Below are positions 7,920 to 14,612 of a DNA stretch of 19,529 bases, one piece after another. The DNA lies in the NCBI GenBank assembly GCA_041740315.1, contig JBGSMF010000077.1, positions 1 to 19,529 of the forward strand, written 5' to 3'. How positions within the stretch are numbered: position 1 is the first letter of the stretch; the number at the start of each line of letters is the position of its first letter. Source of the DNA: JBGSMF01 sp041740315 (GTDB lineage: Bacteria; Chloroflexota; Anaerolineae; Fen-1058). The position numbers were made by a program, and so were the translations under genes. The notes below the pieces were generated by a model, which had not been told where the DNA came from, did no database searches, and was given only the letters and a program-made list of their open reading frames with translations.

Positions 7920-8362
7920 CTTGCGGCCTCGCTTTCACGCTTTTGGCAAAAAATCATCCCCCAGAGCGGCATTGTCCATTCGATGTTTGTGATAACCAGG
8001 GGGATCTTTTCGTCGCCAGCAATGAAATGATTAATGTCGCTCGCTGTCTTGTCCGCCGTTGTGGCATTGAAAAAATCAGACGAGAGCGAAACAATCTTTT
8101 CTTCTGTTTTGAGCCTGACGTCGTAAAAACAATTGTAACTATCGCTGATGGCGCGGCGCTGGGAATCTACCCAGGCTTCTTGTACATCGTGAATAGGCTG
8201 CGGCTGGCCCAGCGGCGCCAGTCCCATCCAACTGATCTGAACGCTGCAATTAAACTGGACCATTTCAGCATGTGCGCAGTTCAGGGTTGACACTCGGCTG
8301 AAAAAGACAAAAAAGAGCAGCCCTGCTCCAACGAATAGCGTTCCAACGAATTTTGTCTTCAC
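7886..8362 (-). CDS. hypothetical protein with N-terminal membrane anchor
   Basis: This 158-residue protein was not assigned to a named family. A GTG start at 8362 overlaps the arsC TGA by 4 bp (GTGA) with an AAGG motif just upstream, and this is preferred to an ATG at 8389 inside arsC. The N-terminus KTKFVGTLFVGAGLLFFVFF is a signal anchor or uncleaved signal. The rest contains STLNCAHAEMVQFNC (two cysteines), a segment with alternating polar and hydrophobic residues, and DINHFIAGDEKIPL. It resembles small membrane-anchored hypothetical proteins, with a TLxC...C pattern, that I have seen in other bacteria, but I cannot name the family. The last 25 residues may come from a frameshift: the frame passes a six-A run (7948-7953 on the plus strand), runs 34 nt into surE and loses hydrophobic character. 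One extra base there would end the protein at a TGA just before surE. Confidence 0.65.
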   Translation of the reverse strand: MKTKFVGTLFVGAGLLFFVFFSRVSTLNCAHAEMVQFNCSVQISWMGLAPLGQPQPIHDVQEAWVDSQRRAISDSYNCFYDVRLKTEEKIVSLSSDFFNATTADKTASDINHFIAGDEKIPLVITNIEWTMPLWGMIFCQKRESEAARCISWLRTTTA

Positions 8363-8808
8363 ACTTTCATGCCTTGCTCTGCCAGCCACGCCTTGATGCG
8401 GCTTTCGATCTGGTCGCGCGCCTGGCGGAATTTTGCCAGTTTTTCTTCTCTTGTTCCTTGCGCCGCGGCCGGGTCGTCAAAGGCCCAATGCAGCCGCTGC
8501 CCAACGCCCGGAAAAGTGGTGGGGCATTTTTCTTCGGCGTTTGAGCAAACTGTGACCAGGTAGCCAAAGTGCAGCTTGCCCATATATTCGCGGACGCTCT
8601 TGGAATAGTGCTCGCTCATATCCACGCCGGCTTCTTCCATCACCATCACGGTGTAGGGGTTCAACACAGACGGCTCTAGCCCGGCGCTATAGGCTTCAAA
8701 CTGCTCGCCGCCATGCTTGCGCAGAAACGCTTCGGCCATCTGGCTGCGGGCCGAGTTGCCGGTGCACAAGAACAAGACCTTGGTTTTGTCCACCATTTTG
8801 GTCGTCAT
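8359..8808 (-). CDS. arsC: arsenate reductase ArsC, low-molecular-weight phosphatase (thioredoxin-coupled) type
   Basis: This 149-residue protein reduces arsenate to arsenite in the cytoplasm. The P-loop CTGNSARS places the catalytic C15 and R21. VCSNAEEKCP supplies C88 and C95, which relay the disulfide as in the Staphylococcus ArsC type, and FDDP (D111) matches the general acid loop. An upstream in-frame start exists at 8856 inside phoU. The ATG at 8808 is preferred because it gives the normal length, has a GGGAGAG ribosome binding site and overlaps the phoU TGA by 4 bp (ATGA). The next gene overlaps its own stop by 4 bp, so translation is coupled across three genes. No arsR, arsB or acr3 gene is in the window. 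Arsenate enters cells through Pst, which explains co-expression with phosphate uptake (inference). Confidence 0.93.
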   Translation of the reverse strand: MTTKMVDKTKVLFLCTGNSARSQMAEAFLRKHGGEQFEAYSAGLEPSVLNPYTVMVMEEAGVDMSEHYSKSVREYMGKLHFGYLVTVCSNAEEKCPTTFPGVGQRLHWAFDDPAAAQGTREEKLAKFRQARDQIESRIKAWLAEQGMKV

Positions 8809-9470
8809 TTCATCTCTCCCAGTTGCCCGGTGGTCATAAACACCACCCGCTCGCAAACGTTGGTCACCCGGTCGCCGGTGCGCTCCAGGTTATGTGTAAC
8901 CCACAACAAAAAGGTGGCGCGGCTAATGTTCTTGGGGTCCTCAATCATATAGGTGACCAGTTCACGAAAGGTTTGTTGATAGAGTGCATCTACCTCGTCG
9001 TCACGGGCGATGACTGCTTTGGCCAAGTTGGCATCGTGATTGACATAGGCGGTCAAGCTGGTGCTAATCATCTCCTGGCAAATCTCGGCCATGCGCGGGA
9101 TGTCTACCAGCGGCTTGAGCAAGGGCCGGTCAACCATGCGCAGGGTCAGGTTGGCAATGCCCTCGGCGTGGTCGCCGATGCGCTCCAATTCCCCGGCCAC
9201 ATGCATGGCAGCGATCAGCGTGCGCAAATCGCCGGCGGCCGGCTGCTGCGTGGCAATCGTTTCCAGGCACGCTTCTTCGATTTTGTAACGCATTGCGTTG
9301 ATTTGCGAGTCGTCGCTAATGATTTGCTGGGCCAGGCTGGCGTCGCGCTCTCCAAGCGCCTTGATGCTGCGCGCGAGGGCTTGCTCGACCATGCTGCCCA
9401 GGCGCAAGATGTCCTGCTTCACTTGATCCAAATCGCGCTCCAATGCGCTGCGAATGTGTAATGTGCTCAT
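8805..9470 (-). CDS. phoU: phosphate signalling regulator PhoU
   Basis: This 221-residue all-helical protein has two PhoU repeats. Each has the metal-binding motif of the family: ELERIGD at 94-100 followed by HAEGIA, and NLERTGD at 194-200 followed by RVTNVCE. PhoU binds the Pst transporter and the phosphate sensor kinase and limits phosphate uptake and Pho activation when phosphate is plentiful. AGGAAAGAG precedes the ATG. It follows pstB after an 86-bp gap holding a palindromic repeat and is coupled by a 4-bp overlap to arsC. Confidence 0.95.
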   Translation of the reverse strand: MSTLHIRSALERDLDQVKQDILRLGSMVEQALARSIKALGERDASLAQQIISDDSQINAMRYKIEEACLETIATQQPAAGDLRTLIAAMHVAGELERIGDHAEGIANLTLRMVDRPLLKPLVDIPRMAEICQEMISTSLTAYVNHDANLAKAVIARDDEVDALYQQTFRELVTYMIEDPKNISRATFLLWVTHNLERTGDRVTNVCERVVFMTTGQLGEMK

Positions 9471-9556
9471 TCTCTTTCCTTACTCACCACAGAGACGCAG
9501 AGAGCGCAGAGAATTTTCCATATCTCGGCGGCCTCGGCGTCTCTGCGGCGCAAATT
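9471..9556. repeat. intergenic palindromic repeat between pstB and phoU
   Basis: The gap contains the inverted repeat CAGAGACGC (9490-9498) / GCGTCTCTG (9537-9545), with AGAATTTT / AAATTTT extending the symmetry imperfectly. The GAGACGCAGAG-type wording is shared with the pstC-pstS gap at 12541-12590, suggesting a dispersed family of intergenic palindromes. Confidence 0.6.
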
Positions 9557-10411
9557 TTATCCGAATCTTCCTGTAACGTAATCTTCGGTGCGCTTGTCGG
9601 TGGGGCGGGTGAAAATTTTGGTTGTCACGTCAAACTCGATCATCTCGCCGGCGCGGTCAGGACGCATCATCATCATGGCGGTGTAATCGCTCACTCGCGC
9701 GGCCTGCTGCATGTTGTGCGTCACAATGACGATAGTATAGTTTTCTCGCAGTTCGCGCATCAGTTCCTCGATTTTGAGCGTAGACACCGGGTCAAGCGCC
9801 GAGGCCGGCTCGTCCATCAAAATCACTTCCGGCTCCACGGCCAACGCGCGGGCGATGCACAGCCGCTGCTGTTGCCCGCCCGATAGCGCCAACGCTGACT
9901 GCCTAAGCTTGTCATGGACTTCATCCCACAGCGCGGCCTTGCGCAAGCTGCTTTCGACGATGGCCTCCAGCTCCGACTTGCGCATTATGCCGTACAAGCG
10001 CGGGCCGTAGGCTACGTTGTCATAGATGCTCTTGGGAAATGGGTTGGGGCGTTGAAACACCATGCCGATGCGCCGCCGCATGTCTACCACGTCCACGCCT
10101 TTGGCATAAATATCCTGCGAGCCATCCAGCGTGATCTTGCCTTCCACCCGCGCGCCGGGCGTGAGGTCGTTCATCCGGTTGAGCGAGCGCAAAAGTGTAG
10201 ACTTGCCGCAGCCCGATGGCCCGATGATGGCCGTAATCATGTTGGCGTAGATCGGCATACTCACCTCGGCCACAGCGCGAAAGGCGCGATAGTACACCGA
10301 CAGCGCCTCGATGGTGATTTTGGGTTGCCCATTGCGAACTGCCGTTGCCTCAGTTGCCTGGGCCGTGATTGAAGCCGCGTTGAGAATTGGAAGAGTAAGA
10401 CTGTTTTGCAT
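9557..10411 (-). CDS. pstB: phosphate ABC transporter ATP-binding protein PstB
   Basis: This 284-residue ATPase powers phosphate import with PstC and PstA at the inner face of the membrane. Walker A GPSGCGKST is at 64-72, the Q-loop is in MVFQRPNPFPKSIYDN, the ABC signature LSGGQQQR is at 176-183, Walker B VILMDEP is at 196-202 with the family-typical ASALDP, and the H-loop THNM is at 231-234. The NPFPKSIYDNVAYGPR block is specific for PstB. The N-terminal 30 residues are a low-conservation extension. A GGAGGAACAA ribosome binding site directly precedes the ATG. The gene is separated from pstA by an 18-bp-stem hairpin region. Confidence 0.96.
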   Translation of the reverse strand: MQNSLTLPILNAASITAQATEATAVRNGQPKITIEALSVYYRAFRAVAEVSMPIYANMITAIIGPSGCGKSTLLRSLNRMNDLTPGARVEGKITLDGSQDIYAKGVDVVDMRRRIGMVFQRPNPFPKSIYDNVAYGPRLYGIMRKSELEAIVESSLRKAALWDEVHDKLRQSALALSGGQQQRLCIARALAVEPEVILMDEPASALDPVSTLKIEELMRELRENYTIVIVTHNMQQAARVSDYTAMMMMRPDRAGEMIEFDVTTKIFTRPTDKRTEDYVTGRFG

Positions 10412-10422
10412 TTGTTCCTCCA

Positions 10423-10497
10423 GATAGAGATGAGATAGAGACTAGAGATAGAGAACACCTATCTCTATCTCACATCTCTATCTAACATCTCTATCCA
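10423..10497. repeat. AGATAGAGAT-rich inverted repeat between pstA and pstB
   Basis: Left-arm GATAGAGATGAGATAGAG (10423-10440) pairs with CTCTATCTCACATCTCTATC (10463-10482) except for a 2-nt bulge; a third CATCTCTATC unit follows at 10487-10496. The pstA stop codon (10491-10493) lies within this last unit. In the mRNA this can form a long hairpin just before the pstB ribosome binding site. Confidence 0.7.
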
Positions 10498-11429
10498 CCT
10501 AACTGTTTTTGCCGCCAGACCACGATCAGCCGCGCCACGATATTGATGCCCAGCACAAACAGCATCAGCACCAGCGCCACCGCCCAGGCTTGCTGCACTC
10601 GCTCTGGAAAAGGCTGCTGGGCATATTTCCACATGGTCAATGTCAATCCATCCACCGGCTGACCCAACAGGCGCTGCGCGATTTGTCCCAGCGATTGCCC
10701 GCCTTGCAGCCCGCCGCCCACAATCTGCCCAATCTCGTAACGGTCGTTGCCCAGCACCGTAAATAGCAAGGGGGCCGTCTCGCCTACGCCGCGCGCAATC
10801 GCCAGCATCACGCCTGTCACTACTCCGCTGATGGCGGCCGGCAGCATGACGCTGAGCGAGGTCTTCCATTCCGGCGCGCCCAGCGCCAGGCTGCCTTCGC
10901 GCAGCGTGTTGGGCACCAGCTTGAGCATCTCTTCGGTGGTGCGAATAATCGTCGGCAGCATGATGATCGAAATCGCTATGCCGCCCGCCAGCGCCGAGTA
11001 ATGCCCCTGCGGCTTGACGATGAGGGCGTAACCAAACAAGCCCACCACAATCGAGGGCACACCCGACAGCACGTCGGTGCCAAAGCGCACCGCAATGCCC
11101 AACGGCGTGTTGGCGTGCCGCGAGACATAAAAGGCTGCCAGCACGCCCACCGGCACCGAGAGCAACATTGCCACCAAGGTCACCACGAGTGTGCTCTGGA
11201 TGGCATTCACCACGCCGCCGCCCGTTTGCCCTAGCCCGGCCGGGAGCTTGGTGAATAAATCGAGAGTGACGTATTGGCCGCCCGCGCGGAGCACGTAGAC
11301 AATTATCCACACCAGCGGCGCCAGTGCCAGCAGCGTGAACAGCCCGGTGACAGACAGCATGAGGATATTAGTAATGCGCCGGCGGAGATGCCGCGCCTCT
11401 GGCCGGATATAGTTTTTTGCTATAGCCAT
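10491..11429 (-). CDS. pstA: phosphate ABC transporter permease PstA
   Basis: This 312-residue inner-membrane permease subunit has about six hydrophobic segments. It opens with MAIAKNYIRPEARHLRRR before the first membrane helix. The PstA signature LSGVPSIVVGLFGY is at about 121-134. The cytoplasmic EAA-type loop REGSLALGAPEWKTSLSVMLP (about 177-197), which contacts PstB, is followed by AIARGVGETAPLLFT. An AAGGG ribosome binding site lies 6 nt before the ATG. Order after pstC and before pstB is the usual one. The gap to pstC is 97 bp and contains a palindromic repeat. Confidence 0.96.
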   Translation of the reverse strand: MAIAKNYIRPEARHLRRRITNILMLSVTGLFTLLALAPLVWIIVYVLRAGGQYVTLDLFTKLPAGLGQTGGGVVNAIQSTLVVTLVAMLLSVPVGVLAAFYVSRHANTPLGIAVRFGTDVLSGVPSIVVGLFGYALIVKPQGHYSALAGGIAISIIMLPTIIRTTEEMLKLVPNTLREGSLALGAPEWKTSLSVMLPAAISGVVTGVMLAIARGVGETAPLLFTVLGNDRYEIGQIVGGGLQGGQSLGQIAQRLLGQPVDGLTLTMWKYAQQPFPERVQQAWAVALVLMLFVLGINIVARLIVVWRQKQLGG

Positions 11430-11451
11430 ATTATTCCCTTGTTATTTTGGG

Positions 11452-11511
11452 GCACAGATTTCCACTGATTTATATTTCAATGCTATCCGTGCGAATCTGT
11501 CTAATCTGTGC
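11452..11511. repeat. ATCTGTG-type intergenic palindromic repeat between pstC and pstA
   Basis: Inverted repeat GCACAGATT (11452-11460) / AATCTGTGC (11503-11511), with GAATCTGTCTAATCTGTG repeated wording inside. Similar CACAGATT...AATCTGTG intergenic elements occur in many genomes rich in small dispersed palindromes. Confidence 0.55.
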
Positions 11512-11526
11512 TGATCCGCATCCAAC

Positions 11527-12516
11527 TCACGCTCGCCCTTCTGTGGGCGCCTGGCGGGCCACCTGCCACACCAGGAACCGCGCCACCAAATTGAGCAGCA
11601 GCGTCATCACAAACAGCACCAGCCCCAATTCAATCAACGCGCTGGTGTGCAGTTTGGTCACGGCCTCGGCAAACTCGTTGGCGATCACGCTTGCCATCGT
11701 CGCGCCGGGCTTGAGCAGCGAGCCGCTTGATTCAACTGTATTGTTGCCAATCACCATCGTCACTGCCATCGTCTCGCCCAGCGCGCGCCCCAGCCCAAGA
11801 ATGACGGCGCCCAAAATGCCCGATAGGCCATAGGGCAGCAGCACCTGCCAGATCATTTCCCAATAGGTCGAGCCGAGCGCCAACGCCGCTTCACGCTGCG
11901 AGCGCGGAATCGCCAGGAACACGTCGCGTGTGACGGCGGCGATGGTGGGGATAATCATGATGGTGAGGATCAGCCCCGCTCCCAAGCGGCTGATGCCCGA
12001 CGCGGGAATGTTGCCGGAAAACAGTGGAATAAATCCCAGGCTGCTCCCCAGAAATTCGCCCACCGGCTTGACGACAATGGGCAGGAACACGAAAATTCCC
12101 CACAGGCCATACACCACGCTGGGGATGGCCGCCAACATCTCGACCATAAAGTTGAGCGGCATGCGCAGCCAGGCCGGGCACAGTTCGGCCAAAAAGATGG
12201 CAATGAACAGGCTGATGGGCGTGGCAATAAAGATAGCCACCAGCGCCGTAGACAGCGTGCCCAGGATGATGGGCCAGGCCTCAAAATGATCGTTGACAGG
12301 ATCCCAGCTAGATTGGGCCTTGGGCGAGATAAAGCCAACGCCAAACTCGGCGCGCGAGGCAGCCGACTCGCGCCACACTGACCAGCCGATTGCCAGCATC
12401 ACCGCCAGCACCAGCAAGGCCACAGCGATGATGATGACGTTCCACGGAATGTCGCCGTGCTGGAGCGCCTGGCCCAACCGGCTCGGTTTTGTCTTGATCT
12501 TTGGGAGATGCGTCAT
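11527..12516 (-). CDS. pstC: phosphate ABC transporter permease PstC
   Basis: This 329-residue inner-membrane permease subunit starts with a short cytoplasmic tail and has about six membrane helices, the first near residues 25-45. Family blocks are FEAWPIILGTLSTALVAI (about 78-95), MLAAIPSVVYGLWGIFV (127-143), the EAA loop QREAALALGSTYWEMIWQVLLP (207-228) and GLGRALGETMAVTMVIGN. A GTG at 12534 gives a longer frame. The ATG at 12516 is chosen because GAGGAAAGAG lies between the two at correct spacing. It follows pstS after an 87-bp gap with a stable hairpin. Confidence 0.95.
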   Translation of the reverse strand: MTHLPKIKTKPSRLGQALQHGDIPWNVIIIAVALLVLAVMLAIGWSVWRESAASRAEFGVGFISPKAQSSWDPVNDHFEAWPIILGTLSTALVAIFIATPISLFIAIFLAELCPAWLRMPLNFMVEMLAAIPSVVYGLWGIFVFLPIVVKPVGEFLGSSLGFIPLFSGNIPASGISRLGAGLILTIMIIPTIAAVTRDVFLAIPRSQREAALALGSTYWEMIWQVLLPYGLSGILGAVILGLGRALGETMAVTMVIGNNTVESSGSLLKPGATMASVIANEFAEAVTKLHTSALIELGLVLFVMTLLLNLVARFLVWQVARQAPTEGRA

Positions 12517-12550
12517 GAGACTCTTTCCTCGCACACTTGAGACGCAAAGC

Positions 12551-12582
12551 GCGCAGAGGGCTTTTAACGCTGCCCTCTGCGC
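12551..12582. repeat. 11-bp perfect hairpin in the pstS-pstC gap
   Basis: GCGCAGAGGGC (12551-12561) and GCCCTCTGCGC (12572-12582) form a perfect stem with a 10-nt loop. There is no T-tract, so it is more likely an mRNA-stabilising or attenuating hairpin that keeps PstS above PstCAB than a full terminator (inference). The surrounding wording resembles the repeat in the pstB-phoU gap. Confidence 0.7.
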
Positions 12583-12603
12583 CTCAGCGATGAAAATCAG
12601 TTG

Positions 12604-13824
12604 TTACTTGGGAAAGTTGAGCGGCTTGCCGTCGCAGGTCACCGTCGCCAGCGCGGCAAACACCTTGTCGCGCACGGTCGGCGGCAGTGTGGCATAGCCC
12701 AGGTCCGAAGCGCGCTTGGCCGCGCCCGCATCCGTCAGCGCCCAGTGCACAAATTCGAGGAACTTTTGCGCCTTGACGCAATCGTCGCCCTTGTAAGCGG
12801 GCATGTCTTTGTAGAGGATCATGTAGGTATAGCCCGCAATCGGCCACGATTTCTCGCCGGGGCCGTTGCTGATTGAGCTAATCGCCAGCTTGTCGTCAAA
12901 CTTGTCGCCGTAATCGGCCATGGCAGACGCCAAACTCTCGGCATTAGCCTTGACTGTCTTGCCGGCCTTGTTCACCATATCGGCAAACGCAATCTTGTTA
13001 GCCACCGCATACGACAGTTCCACATAGCCAATCGAGTAGGGCGTGTTCTGCACGCCGGCCGCCACGCCGGGGTTGCCCTTGCCGCCAATGCCGCTGCCGG
13101 CCTTGTCCACCGGCCACTCGATGGCTGACCCAGCCCCAGGGCCGTTCTTCCAATCGTCGCTCACCGCGGCCAGGAATTTGGTAAAGATTTCGGTCGTGCC
13201 AGACCCATCCGAGCGATGAACAGCCGTAATGTTCTTGTCAGGCAGGTTTTGCTTGGGGTTCAGCGCGGCAATTGCCGGGTCGTTCCATTTTGTAATCGTG
13301 CCCAGGTAAATACCAGCCAGAATCTTGCCGTCCAGCACAAGCCCCTTGGTAATTTCAGGCGCGGCGTTAAAGATTGGCACAACCGCCCCCGCCAGCGTGG
13401 GGAATATTTGCAGGGTAGGATTGGCGTCGTACTCTTCCTGCTTGAGCAGCGAATCGGTGCCGGCAAAGTCAATCGTCTTGTCGGCAATGCCTTTCTTGCC
13501 GCCGCCCGAACCAATGCCCTGGTAGTTGATGACGACGGAAGGGTCAACGTACTGGTAGGCAAAACGCCACTCGGTATAGACCGGATCGGGGAAGGTGGCC
13601 CCAGCGCCGTTGATGACGACTGAGCCCGCCGGCAGCGGCTTGGGCGCGTTGGCATCGGGCGTAGGGGTGACAAGCTTTTCAACCACCTGCGGCGTGCCTT
13701 GCACCACTATCGTTTCCTTGATGACGATGGGGACGGTGGTGGACGCGGGCGTCGCCGGCGACCCGCACGCGCTCACAATCAGCGTCAAGGCCAATAAACT
13801 CATTAGAACCACTTTACGACACAT
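12604..13824 (-). CDS. pstS: phosphate-binding lipoprotein PstS of the Pst transporter
   Basis: This 406-residue protein is the high-affinity phosphate receptor outside the membrane. The lipoprotein signal ends in IVSAC with lipidated C20. A low-complexity linker (residues 21-65, rich in P, T, V) tethers the binding domain. PstS blocks are INGAGATFPDPVY (71-83), YQGIGSGGG (101-109), FAGTDSLL (120-127) and the phosphate-binding HRSDGSGTT (203-211). The ATG at 13824 has an AAGGAGAAG ribosome binding site. Upstream are a 103-bp MITE-like insertion and, beyond it, a four-unit Pho box with a -10 element, so the predicted leader is about 150 nt and carries the inserted element. It heads the operon that continues through pstC, pstA, pstB and phoU. 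Confidence 0.95.
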   Translation of the reverse strand: MCRKVVLMSLLALTLIVSACGSPATPASTTVPIVIKETIVVQGTPQVVEKLVTPTPDANAPKPLPAGSVVINGAGATFPDPVYTEWRFAYQYVDPSVVINYQGIGSGGGKKGIADKTIDFAGTDSLLKQEEYDANPTLQIFPTLAGAVVPIFNAAPEITKGLVLDGKILAGIYLGTITKWNDPAIAALNPKQNLPDKNITAVHRSDGSGTTEIFTKFLAAVSDDWKNGPGAGSAIEWPVDKAGSGIGGKGNPGVAAGVQNTPYSIGYVELSYAVANKIAFADMVNKAGKTVKANAESLASAMADYGDKFDDKLAISSISNGPGEKSWPIAGYTYMILYKDMPAYKGDDCVKAQKFLEFVHWALTDAGAAKRASDLGYATLPPTVRDKVFAALATVTCDGKPLNFPK

Positions 13825-13858
13825 TCTTTTTCTTCTCCTTTTGAATTATTCTTTATTT

Positions 13859-13961
13859 GTAACTACTCAGCATCCTGAGCGGAGCAGCGCGCCCCTTCGA
13901 CTTTGCTGCGCTCCGCTCAGGGTGCGCGCTGCGCAGTCGAAGGGTGTGGCTGAGTAGTTAC
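13859..13961. mobile_element. 103-bp MITE-like element with 13-bp terminal inverted repeats and 8-bp target duplication
   Basis: Terminal inverted repeats are perfect: GTAACTACTCAGC (13859-13871) and GCTGAGTAGTTAC (13949-13961). They are flanked by an exact direct repeat CTTTATTT at 13851-13858 and 13962-13969, as expected for a target-site duplication. The interior is itself palindromic, with CCTGAGCGG / CCGCTCAGG and CCTTCGAC / GTCGAAGG pairs. No coding capacity. It lies between the predicted pstS promoter and the pstS start codon. A second, longer relative in inverse orientation begins at 19391. Confidence 0.85.
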
Positions 13962-13979
13962 CTTTATTTCACACTAGGC

Positions 13980-14033
13980 ATACTACCCTAGTTTGATTAA
14001 GCCTTGTTTAAAGGAACGTTAAGAACATGTTAA
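13980..14033 (-). promoter_or_regulatory. Pho box (four 11-bp repeats) and -10 element for pstS
   Basis: Read on the minus strand: TTAACA (14033-14028), TTAACG (14022-14017), TTAAAC (14011-14006) and TTAATC (14000-13995), each exactly 11 bp from the next. Then come 9 nt and TAGTAT (13985-13980) as the -10. This matches the PhoP-type TT(A/T/C)A(C/T)A direct-repeat box known from Bacillus and the 11-bp PhoB spacing known from E. coli. Expected transcription start is near 13973. Confidence 0.82.
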
Positions 14034-14058
14034 GAGATTAGACCAGGCCGGCTTTATC

Positions 14059-14352
14059 TCAACCCCGCCGATTGACGGTTAGCTGCTGTTCCTCAACAAA
14101 TTCGCGCAAGCGCGCGCTATCGTCTACGCTCAGGAGCGTGGTGGCTGGCCCCCGCTTTAGGATAAAGTGATACATCTGCTTGCCCACATTCTCGCTGCCC
14201 CAGCGCGGGCGAGCGTACACTGGCGGCTCGATGCGCCAGCCGCCATCCAACGCCGCCAGCAGGGCATAAAAACTGCCGCGCTCCGGATCGGCTGAGCGGT
14301 AGTTTTGCAAGGTCGCCCAACGCGCCTCGCCTGTCTCGGTGACAATGTTCAT
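14059..14352 (-). CDS. small conserved-looking hypothetical protein, Pho-controlled operon
   Basis: This 97-residue soluble protein was not assigned to a named family. It has no signal peptide or membrane segment. Its sequence is compact and looks like a real domain: EARWATLQNYRSADPERGSFYALLAAL (9-35), then GGWRIEPPVYARPRW (37-51), then MYHFILKRGPATTLLSVDDSARLREFVEE (60-88). The tryptophans, the EPPVY turn and the FILKRG...TTLLSV strands suggest a small alpha-beta fold. The ATG at 14352 has an AGGGGG ribosome binding site and lies 8 nt after the stop of the upstream small gene. Its own stop is about 25 nt before the pstS Pho box. Expression from the divergent Pho promoter at 14613-14666 is inferred. 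Confidence 0.75.
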   Translation of the reverse strand: MNIVTETGEARWATLQNYRSADPERGSFYALLAALDGGWRIEPPVYARPRWGSENVGKQMYHFILKRGPATTLLSVDDSARLREFVEEQQLTVNRRG

Positions 14353-14360
14353 CGCGCCCC

Positions 14361-14579
14361 CTATTCGTCGCTCAGCAACTCGCTCAGCACCTGCACTTGC
14401 AGCCGCAGTTGGGTGTTTTCGTTTTCGAGCTGCCGGATGCGCTCTTGCAGCGCGCCCAAGAACAAGCCGTTTGTCGCCATGCTTGGCTGAGCGCGCGCAA
14501 CCTGGCAGTTAACACCTGCTTGCGCTTGACACATGTAAACGTCATCTGGCTTGGCTGATTTTTTTCCCAAGGCCACCAT
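14361..14579 (-). CDS. small leucine-zipper-like hypothetical protein, first gene of a Pho-controlled pair
   Basis: This 72-residue protein was not recognised. The N-terminal half has two cysteines (C17 in VYMCQ, C25 in VNCQV) and basic residues (LGKKSAK). The C-terminal part (about 42-70) is a clear coiled coil: GALQERIRQLENENTQLRLQ followed by VQVLSELLSDE. An upstream in-frame start at 14627 is rejected because it would lie before the predicted -10 element. The ATG at 14579 has a strong GGGGAGGGG site 5 nt away and a short predicted leader of about 27 nt. It is followed after 8 nt by the 97-residue gene. A dimeric or adaptor-like role is possible, but function is unknown. Confidence 0.7.
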   Translation of the reverse strand: MVALGKKSAKPDDVYMCQAQAGVNCQVARAQPSMATNGLFLGALQERIRQLENENTQLRLQVQVLSELLSDE

Positions 14580-14612
14580 CGCACCCCTCCCCGCAAAGCT
14601 TACCTCACCTGT

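Noticed and set aside
8823..9461. 212-residue plus-strand frame opposite phoU
   Set aside because: Exact antisense of PhoU, whose family motifs are unmistakable; the product is low in recognisable features.
10423..10497. Short repeated units resembling a CRISPR array
   Set aside because: Units are about 10 bp, in both orientations and form a hairpin; no uniform repeats with unique spacers and no cas genes.
10465..11310. 281-residue minus-strand frame overlapping pstA
   Set aside because: Alternative frame of pstA, rich in R, G and H; pstA itself has all permease motifs.
12551..12582. Rho-independent terminator between pstS and pstC
   Set aside because: The stem is strong but no T-tract follows in the direction of transcription, so it is listed as a hairpin repeat only.
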